A DNA stretch of 53,169 nt from JACCZX01 sp038216465 (lineage in GTDB: Bacteria; Pseudomonadota; Gammaproteobacteria; Burkholderiales; Burkholderiaceae_F): NCBI GenBank assembly GCA_038216465.1, contig JBBQQC010000023.1, forward strand, positions 1-53,169, in the 5' to 3' direction. Positions 46,329 through 53,169 of this stretch are shown piece by piece (position 1 is the first letter of the stretch; each line of letters begins with the position of its first letter). Under the pieces are notes generated by a model, which worked only from the letters and a program-made list of their open reading frames with translations, was not told the origin of the DNA and did no database searches. The translations under genes and the position numbers were made by a program.

Positions 46329-46664
46329 CTAGTAGCTAGCCGCGGGCTGTACCGCGGGCTTTACCGTTCGATTTACTACGAAGGTTGTCGGTGCGGGTGG
46401 CGGCGGGGCAGACGAAGCGGAAGAGACCGTTGCTTCCGTCACCGGCGCGAACACGCGGGTTTTTTGTGCTCTGATGAAACTGTAGTCCATCACATTCGAG
46501 CTGGCTCGGGTGTCGACGACAGCCATCTTTTCCGCGCGGAGACAAGGCACATCGGAATAAGTCACGTTTTTTTCCGTGTCGATGCACTTCAGAATTTGCG
46601 CCTCGACGGACGGCGCTAGGAAAAGAACGCACAGTCCAAGGGCTCGGGTGCAGTCGCGTCTCAT
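46329..46664 (-). CDS. DUF4124-like exported protein
   Basis: A 111-residue protein with a signal peptide (LFLAPSVEAQ), a short domain ILKCIDTEKNVTYSDVPC that matches the DUF4124 pattern with two cysteines, and a Pro/Ala-rich tail. GGAGGAG seven bases before the ATG at 46664 fixes the start. It precedes the protease gene by 23 bases, so the two are probably co-transcribed. DUF4124 proteins are common periplasmic proteins of unknown role. Confidence 0.78.
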   Translation of the reverse strand: MRRDCTRALGLCVLFLAPSVEAQILKCIDTEKNVTYSDVPCLRAEKMAVVDTRASSNVMDYSFIRAQKTRVFAPVTEATVSSASSAPPPPAPTTFVVNRTVKPAVQPAASY

Positions 46665-46784
46665 CGGGTTCTCCTCCACTGCATCGTGTTTCCAAGCAAC
46701 TCTACTCCAGTGTCACCGCCCCAGATTGCCGCGAGTGCGCAGGCTGAATAGCGTCGGCGACTTTGCGCGGGTACGACCTCGGCT

Positions 46785-47549
46785 CTAGGTAGGGACGCGG
46801 CCGCCGAGTCCGAGATAGCTCTCAACGACGCGCGAATCGTTCGCAAGATCGCGCGCCAACCCTTCGAGCGTGATCTCGCCGGTCTCTAGCACGTATGCGT
46901 AATCGGCCGTCTGCAGCGCCGCCCGCGCGTTCTGCTCGACCAGCAGGATCGAAACACCTCTCCGCTTGAGCTCGACGATGATGTGAAAGATCTCGCGCAC
47001 GATCAGCGGCGCAAGTCCCAGCGACGGTTCGTCGAGCAGCAGCAACTTCGGCTTGGCCATCAGCGCACGGCCGACTGCGAGCATCTGCCGCTCACCGCCG
47101 GACAGCGTGCCCGCGAGCTGCGTGCGGCGGTCGCGCAGGCGCGGAAACAGTGCGAACACTTCGTCCATCGTCTGCGGGTGATCGCGCTGGCCGGAGCGGT
47201 AACGCTGGAACGCGCCGAGCAGCAGGTTGTCGGCGACGCTCATCTCGCCGAACAACTCGCGCCGCTCGGGCACCAGCGTCATGCCGCGCGCGACCATGCG
47301 CTCGATCGACGCGTCGGCGGCATCGACTGGCTCATCGGCGAACCGCAGCGCGCCGCGTGCGCTGCCGTTGGCTGGCAGCGCACCGGCGATCGCGGCGAGC
47401 AGCGTGGTCTTGCCGGCGCCGTTCGGTCCGATCACGGTGACGATCTGGCCGGCGTCGACGCGAAGCTTCGCGTTCGCCAACGCCGCCACCTTGCCGTACG
47501 CGACCGACAGATCGCGCACTTCGAGGAGGCTTGCCGTGCTCAAGCTCAT
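46785..47549 (-). CDS. livF: branched-chain-type ABC importer ATPase LivF
   Basis: A 254-residue ABC ATPase of the LivF subgroup: Walker A GPNGAGKTT, LVPERRELFGEMSV, signature LSGGERQMLAVGRAL, Walker B LLLLDEPSLGLAP, and the H-region LVEQNARAAL. Its start overlaps the stop of the livM-livG fusion (ATGA). It is the last gene of the operon. Confidence 0.95.
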   Translation of the reverse strand: MSLSTASLLEVRDLSVAYGKVAALANAKLRVDAGQIVTVIGPNGAGKTTLLAAIAGALPANGSARGALRFADEPVDAADASIERMVARGMTLVPERRELFGEMSVADNLLLGAFQRYRSGQRDHPQTMDEVFALFPRLRDRRTQLAGTLSGGERQMLAVGRALMAKPKLLLLDEPSLGLAPLIVREIFHIIVELKRRGVSILLVEQNARAALQTADYAYVLETGEITLEGLARDLANDSRVVESYLGLGGRVPT

Positions 47550-49387
47550 GCCGCTACCTCGGCCGCACCCTCGACGCCGCCGAGGTACGCCTCGATCACG
47601 CGCGGGTCGCGCTGCACCTCGGACGGCGCGCCTTCGGCAATCTTCTGGCCGAAGTCCATCACGACCACGCGGTCAGCGAGCCCCATCACAAAGTCCATGT
47701 CGTGCTCGACCAGCAGCACGCCGAGGCCTTCGGCGCGCAGCTTGCGCAGCAGCTCGGCCAGCGCCTGCTTCTCGAGGTAGCGCAGACCGGCCGCGGGCTC
47801 GTCGAGCAGCAGCAGCCGCGGATCCGACGCGAGCGCGCGCGCGATCTCGAGAGTGCGCTGCTTGCCTAGCGGCAGCGCGCCGGCCGCGTCGAACAGATGA
47901 TCGGCGAGACCGACGCGCGCAATCTGGCGCGCCGCTTCGCCGAGCAGTTGCGTCTCTGCGCGGCGATCGAGCCGCCATGCGCCGCCTATCACGCCCGCCA
48001 ACAGGCCCGGATACGCGCGCCGGTGCGCGCCGATCGCGACGTTATCGAGCACGCTCATCTGTGGCAGCAGCCGCACGTGCTGGAAGGTGCGGCTCAGCCC
48101 CATCTTCGCGATGTCGCGCGACTCGGCGTGCGCAATGTCGCGGCCGCCGAAGCGCACCGCGCCGGCGCTCGCGTCGAGCACGCCGGAGATCACGTTGAAC
48201 ACCGTCGTCTTGCCGGCGCCGTTCGGGCCGATCAGCGCGACGATCTCGCCGGGGCCGACCGCGAGGCTCATCTGATCGACCGCCACCAGACCGCCGAAGC
48301 GCTTGCTGATGCCTTGCACGTCGAGCAAAGGCACCGCCGGCGCGTTCGATCGCGCAATCGTGCGCGCCGGCGCCAGCGATGCGGCCGGCTGCGGTGCGGC
48401 GCGCTGCGTGCCACGCGTGAACCAGCGCGTGATCGCCGGCCACAGGCCCTCCGGCGCGCGTTGCAGAATCACGATCATCAGCACGCCGAACACGATCGTC
48501 TCGAAGTTCCCCGCCTGGCCGACGATCTGCGGCAGCCAGTCGCGCAGCCACTGGTTCGCCATCGTGATGATCGTCGCGCCGGTGAGCGCGCCCCACACGA
48601 ACGATGCGCCGCCGACCACCGCCATGAACAAGTACTCGATGCCGGCGTGCAAAGAGAACGGCGTCGGGTTGACGAAGCGCTGCATGTGCGCGTAGAGCCA
48701 CCCGGAAGCGCTCGCCATCATCGCCGCCAGCACGAACACAACCATGCGCGATGCCCACGTGTTGACGCCCATCGCTTCGGCCATCACGCGCCCGCCGCGC
48801 AGCGCGCGTATCGCGCGGCCTTCGCGCGAATCGAGCAGGTTGCGCGTGGTCAGCACGGCGACCAGCACGAAGGCCCAGATCAGATAGAAGATCTCGCGTC
48901 CGCTGTCGAGCGCTGCGCCGAATACGGTGATAGGCGGCAGACCGCCGATTCCCGTATACCCGCCCAGAGTTTCGGACGTTCCGAACAGAAAATACAAACT
49001 GATTCCCCACGCGATCGTGCCGAGCGGCAGATAGTGGCCCGACAATCGCAGCGTGATGAATCCGAGCGCGGCGGCCACCGCGACCGTCAGCAGCAATCCA
49101 GCCAACAACGTGAGCCACGGCGATGCTCCGAGCCACGCCAGCCCGGCCGGCAGTGCGGTCGACGTCGTCAGCACCGCGGTCGTATAGGCGCCGATCCCGA
49201 CGAAGGCCGCTTGGCCGAAGGACGTCGACCCGCCGACGCCGGTCAGCAGCACGAGTCCCACCGTGACCAGCGATGCGAGCCCGATGTAGTTCAGCAGCGT
49301 GATCGAAAATTCCGGCAGCAGCAGCGGCGCCAGCGCCAGGCACAAGACAAACGCGGCCACCAACCACGCCGACCGGAACTGCTTCAT
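47546..49387 (-). CDS. fused permease-ATPase LivM-LivG
   Basis: A 613-residue fusion. Residues 1-325 are a LivM-type permease with about ten hydrophobic segments (GVGGSTSFGQAAFVGIGAY, GGASFVWGALTG). A Pro/Ala-rich linker (about 328-352) joins a LivG-type ATPase: Walker A GPNGAGKTT (387-395), signature region in the LivG form LPLGKQRTLEIARAL, and Walker B LLLLDEPAAGL. The start at 49387 overlaps the livH stop. Such fusions occur in aromatic-acid and related Liv importers of betaproteobacteria and fix the subunit ratio. Confidence 0.93.
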   Translation of the reverse strand: MKQFRSAWLVAAFVLCLALAPLLLPEFSITLLNYIGLASLVTVGLVLLTGVGGSTSFGQAAFVGIGAYTTAVLTTSTALPAGLAWLGASPWLTLLAGLLLTVAVAAALGFITLRLSGHYLPLGTIAWGISLYFLFGTSETLGGYTGIGGLPPITVFGAALDSGREIFYLIWAFVLVAVLTTRNLLDSREGRAIRALRGGRVMAEAMGVNTWASRMVVFVLAAMMASASGWLYAHMQRFVNPTPFSLHAGIEYLFMAVVGGASFVWGALTGATIITMANQWLRDWLPQIVGQAGNFETIVFGVLMIVILQRAPEGLWPAITRWFTRGTQRAAPQPAASLAPARTIARSNAPAVPLLDVQGISKRFGGLVAVDQMSLAVGPGEIVALIGPNGAGKTTVFNVISGVLDASAGAVRFGGRDIAHAESRDIAKMGLSRTFQHVRLLPQMSVLDNVAIGAHRRAYPGLLAGVIGGAWRLDRRAETQLLGEAARQIARVGLADHLFDAAGALPLGKQRTLEIARALASDPRLLLLDEPAAGLRYLEKQALAELLRKLRAEGLGVLLVEHDMDFVMGLADRVVVMDFGQKIAEGAPSEVQRDPRVIEAYLGGVEGAAEVAA

Positions 49388-50421
49388 TCGTCTTCTTCCA
49401 CGTGACGCGTGCGCAACGAGCGCCACACCAGAACCGGAATGATCAGCGTGAACACGATGACTTCCTTGTACGCACTGGCCCAGAACGACGAGAACGCTTC
49501 GATCAGCCCGACCAGCAAGGCGCCGAGCGCCGCGATCGGATAGCTCGCCAGGCCGCCGATGATCGCGGCGACAAAGCCCTTTAGCCCGATCAGAAAGCCG
49601 GTGTCGTAGTAGATCGTCGTGATCGGCGCGATCAGGATGCCGGACACCGCGCCAATCAGCGCGCACAGGAAGAACGACAGCTTGCCGGCGAACTCCGCCG
49701 GGATTCCCATCAGCCGCGCACCGAGCCGATTGATAGCGGTCGCACGCAGCGCCTTGCCGTACACGGTGCGATCGAACAGCACGCTGAACAGCACAATCAG
49801 CAGCAGCGAACAGCCGATCACCCACAGCGACTGTGCGCTCGCGGTCAGGGTTCCAACGGTAATGCTGCCGTCCGAGAACGGCGGCGTCCGTGAACCTTCG
49901 GCGCCGAACACCAGCAACCCCAGCCCGACCATCACCACATGCACCGCCACCGACACGATTAGCAGCATCAGCACCGAAGCTTCGGCCAGCGGCTGAAACG
50001 CGAGTCGGTACACCATTGGCCCGAGCGGAACGATGATCGCCAGCGCCAGCAGGATGTACGCAGCCATCGGCAACCCTGAAGTCGGCACGAAACTAAGGAA
50101 TGCGAGCAGAGCGAGCGGATAGGCGACATTCCAGCCGAGCATCAGCGGCACGCGCTGCCAGCGGCGGCTGCGCACCGCAGTGGCCAACTCAGCCAGCGCC
50201 ACCAGGCCGCCCGCGATCACCAGCAGGAAAACCGTTCCGGGCAGCCTGCCCGCCTGCAGCGCGACTAGTGTCAGCGCACCGTACGCAACGAACTCGCCCT
50301 GCGGAATGAAGATGACGCGAGTGACCGAGAAAGCGAGCACCAGCGCAATTGCCAGCAGCGCATAGATCGCGCCATTGGTGATGCCGTCCTGAGCGAGCAG
50401 CAGCGCGATGTCGAGGTTCAT
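49384..50421 (-). CDS. livH: branched-chain-type ABC importer permease LivH
   Basis: A 345-residue permease with about eight to ten hydrophobic segments. The opening LLAQDGITNGAIYALLAIAL and VTRVIFIPQGEFVAYGALT are characteristic of LivH. Downstream blocks include GKALRATAINRLGARLMGI and GLKGFVAAIIGGLASYPIA. The ATG at 50421 is one base from the T-run of a hairpin and has no ribosome site, see the terminator entry. It overlaps the start of the livM-livG fusion. Confidence 0.94.
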   Translation of the reverse strand: MNLDIALLLAQDGITNGAIYALLAIALVLAFSVTRVIFIPQGEFVAYGALTLVALQAGRLPGTVFLLVIAGGLVALAELATAVRSRRWQRVPLMLGWNVAYPLALLAFLSFVPTSGLPMAAYILLALAIIVPLGPMVYRLAFQPLAEASVLMLLIVSVAVHVVMVGLGLLVFGAEGSRTPPFSDGSITVGTLTASAQSLWVIGCSLLLIVLFSVLFDRTVYGKALRATAINRLGARLMGIPAEFAGKLSFFLCALIGAVSGILIAPITTIYYDTGFLIGLKGFVAAIIGGLASYPIAALGALLVGLIEAFSSFWASAYKEVIVFTLIIPVLVWRSLRTRHVEEDE

Positions 50422-50422
50422 G

Positions 50423-50447
50423 AAAAAAGCCGCGACTGTGTCGCGGC
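50423..50447 (-). terminator. terminator-like hairpin abutting the livH start
   Basis: On the minus strand the perfect stem GCCGCGAC / GTCGCGGC with a 3-base loop is followed by TTTTTT, then C and the livH ATG. It has the form of a rho-independent terminator. It lies between the binding protein gene and livH, so it should reduce transcription of the membrane and ATPase genes relative to the binding protein, and it also occupies the place of a ribosome site. Confidence 0.85.
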
Positions 50448-50471
50448 CTCATCGGTCGGCCGATAGGGCTT

Positions 50472-51623
50472 CTACTTCTGCATCACCCACTTCCCGTCGA
50501 CGATCTGAATCATCACCGCGGCGCGCTGGTCGAGCCCGAGATGATCATTCGCGCTCATGTTGAAGATTCCGTGCGCGCCGGCGGCGTTCTTGATGCCCTC
50601 GAGCGCGTCGCGCAGGGCCACGCGAAACTCCTTGGTGCCTGGTTGCGCTTTCTTTAGCGCGACCGGAACCGCTTGCTGCAGCAGAACGCCCGTGTCCCAC
50701 GCGTGCGCGCCGAAGGTCGACACGCTGCCCTTGCCCTGCGCACCTTCGTAAGCAGTGACGTACGCGATTGCGCTCTTGCGAACCGGATGATCCTTCGGCA
50801 GCTGTTCGGTGACTAGCACCGGGCCGGCCGGCAGGAAAGTGCCTTCGCAATCCTTGCCGCACACGCGCAAAAAGTCATTGTTGGCGACACCGTGCGTTTG
50901 ATAGATCTTTCCCGCGTAGCCGCGTTCCTTCAGCGTCTTTTGCGGCAGCGCGGCCGGAGTGCCAGAGGCGGCGATCAAAACCGCGTCGGGCTGCGCGCTG
51001 ATCAGTTTCAGTACCTGCCCGGTAACCGATGTGTCACTGCGCTGATAACGCTCGTTGCCTACGATTTTCAGCCCGCGCGTCTCGGCAAGCTTGGAAAATT
51101 GACTCCACCAGCCTTCGCCGTAGGCGTCGGCAAACCCGATAAAGCCGACCGTCTTGATGCCCTGACCGAGCATGTGTCCAATGATGACCAACGCCATTTG
51201 CTGGTCGTTCTGCGGCGTCTTGAACACCCAGCGGCGTTTCTCATCGACCGGCTCGACGATCCGGCTCGACGCGGCCATCGAGATCATCGGCGTCTCACCC
51301 TCGGCCGCTACGTCGATCATCGCCAGCGAGTTCGGCGTAATGGTTGAGCCGACCAGCACGTCGACCTTATCCTCGCTGATCAACTTGCGCGCGTTGCGAA
51401 CCGCGGTCGTCGTATCTGACGCGTCGTCGAGCACAATGTAATTTATTTTCTTGCCGCCGATCGTCTGCGGCATCAGCGGGAACGTGTTGCGCTCTGGAAT
51501 ACCGAGCGATGCGGCGGGGCCGGTCGCCGACACAGTGACGCCGATCTTGATGTCCTGAGCCAGCGAAGTGGTCGTGCCGAATACAGCGACGATCGCGGCC
51601 GCGAGCTGGGTAGTGAATTTCAT
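50472..51623 (-). CDS. Liv-type ABC substrate-binding protein
   Basis: A 383-residue periplasmic binding protein: signal peptide ending TTTSLAQ, then IKIGVTVSATGPAASLGIPE, the usual ligand-loop opening of LivJ-like proteins. TITPNSLAMIDVAAEG and GFIGFADAYGEGW are typical. The ligand cannot be read from sequence; the neighbouring 3-oxoadipyl-CoA thiolase makes an aromatic acid or a related carboxylate plausible. GGAGA precedes the ATG. The downstream hairpin favours its expression over the permeases. Confidence 0.92.
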   Translation of the reverse strand: MKFTTQLAAAIVAVFGTTTSLAQDIKIGVTVSATGPAASLGIPERNTFPLMPQTIGGKKINYIVLDDASDTTTAVRNARKLISEDKVDVLVGSTITPNSLAMIDVAAEGETPMISMAASSRIVEPVDEKRRWVFKTPQNDQQMALVIIGHMLGQGIKTVGFIGFADAYGEGWWSQFSKLAETRGLKIVGNERYQRSDTSVTGQVLKLISAQPDAVLIAASGTPAALPQKTLKERGYAGKIYQTHGVANNDFLRVCGKDCEGTFLPAGPVLVTEQLPKDHPVRKSAIAYVTAYEGAQGKGSVSTFGAHAWDTGVLLQQAVPVALKKAQPGTKEFRVALRDALEGIKNAAGAHGIFNMSANDHLGLDQRAAVMIQIVDGKWVMQK

Positions 51624-51671
51624 CTTGTCTCCTCGTTGTTTGCTGGAATAAAGACGCGCATCTAAACAAAA

Positions 51672-52867
<1,196 letters not shown>

Positions 52868-52871
<4 letters not shown>

Positions 52872-53169
52872 GCAGTTGCCCTCAGCGGCGCGGTCGCGCG
52901 CGCCGGACGTGGCCGCCGCACCGTTCGCGCCGGAGCGCGCACGCGCGCGACGCCGCCTAGAAACAGATCGGCCACCACCGGCGCCATGTCGGCATACGTC
53001 ATTGGCCCGCGATCCTTCAGCCACGTAAACGTCCAGTTGATCATGCCGAACAGAATCATCGTCAGCGGCTTGATCAGATCGGCGCGATCGGCCTGCGGCG
53101 CAAGCTTGGCTACCACGTCAGCGTATCCCGCCACGACCCTGCGTTCCTTCGCCAGCACGCGCGAACGAT
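52868..53169 (-). CDS. TetR-type regulator, 5' part beyond the window
   Basis: Only the C-terminal ~100 residues are present; the reading frame is open to the window end. LIKPLTMILFGMINWTFTWLKD and GPMTYADMAPVVADLFLGGV match the ligand-binding end of PaaR-like TetR regulators of phenylacetate genes, as I recall that family. The helix-turn-helix lies outside the window. It has a basic, Pro/Ala-rich tail and overlaps the thiolase start, so it probably controls this thiolase-Liv operon in response to an acyl-CoA. Confidence 0.75.

Noticed and set aside
47897..49405. 500-codon open frame on the plus strand opposite livM-livG
   Set aside because: The minus strand carries a clear LivM-LivG protein. 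The plus-strand frame is Arg/Ala/His-rich with no motif or ribosome site, as expected for an antisense frame in GC-rich DNA.

Overview
The window is about 53 kb of GC-rich, densely coded bacterial chromosome. Gene content points to a betaproteobacterium, most likely Burkholderiales. The signs are an orphan Bug/TctC-type solute receptor, a polyhydroxyalkanoate-granule system protein, a thiS-thiG-trmB cluster, a TPP-riboswitch-controlled thiC, an ArfB rescue hydrolase, and an aromatic-acid type Liv transporter next to a 3-oxoadipyl-CoA thiolase. The species cannot be named from sequence reading alone. Almost everything is ordinary chromosome; the only clear mobile gene is one IS110-family transposase.

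Layout. 1-3439: start of a Tat-signal-like gene running off the left edge, a large c-type haem lipoprotein upstream of it, and a DsbB-like protein with a small membrane partner. 3471-7751: a TPR/degenerate HD-GYP protein, an MFS transporter, a divergent exported SAM methyltransferase and a DUF1993 protein. 7769-13070: Bug receptor, MORN-repeat protein, a Cys-repeat periplasmic protein, a CTG-start small basic protein, a HlyIII membrane protein, arfB, a small exported protein and an ArsN2-like acetyltransferase. 13104-20859: kup, then a regulatory block (atypical response regulator, AraC, MarR) facing a TonB-dependent receptor; its spacers hold several perfect inverted repeats. 20917-23269: EF-hand protein, tRNA-Gly(CCC), thiS-thiG-trmB.

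23246-33517 is a long minus-strand run: thiC with its riboswitch, a MacA-like adaptor carrying an inserted helical domain, a split MacB exporter (separate ATPase and permease), a kinase-like PAS protein lacking catalytic boxes, uppP, a DUF6498 membrane protein and a Ycf46-like AAA ATPase. 33920-38858: a secreted TPR protein, the IS110 transposase with long non-coding flanks, rsgA and a small exported protein. 39366-44424: PHA-system protein, DUF1772 protein, then a PhyH-type dioxygenase translationally linked to a sugar-type ABC importer (two permeases and a binding protein, no ATPase). 44500-46664: a two-domain aspartic protease with TPRs and a DUF4124 protein. 46785-53169: minus-strand operon with a PaaR-like TetR regulator (cut by the window end), a pcaF-type thiolase, a Liv binding protein, livH, a fused livM-livG and livF. 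It probably couples uptake of an aromatic or related carboxylate to its beta-ketoadipate-type catabolism.

No single undescribed system stands out beyond doubt. The best leads are the palindrome-rich regulatory block around 15-17.5 kb, the adaptor with the inserted domain beside a catalytically degenerate kinase-like protein, the PhyH-ABC importer cluster, the hairpin that abuts the livH start codon, and the non-coding flanks of the IS110 transposase as a possible bridge-RNA source.
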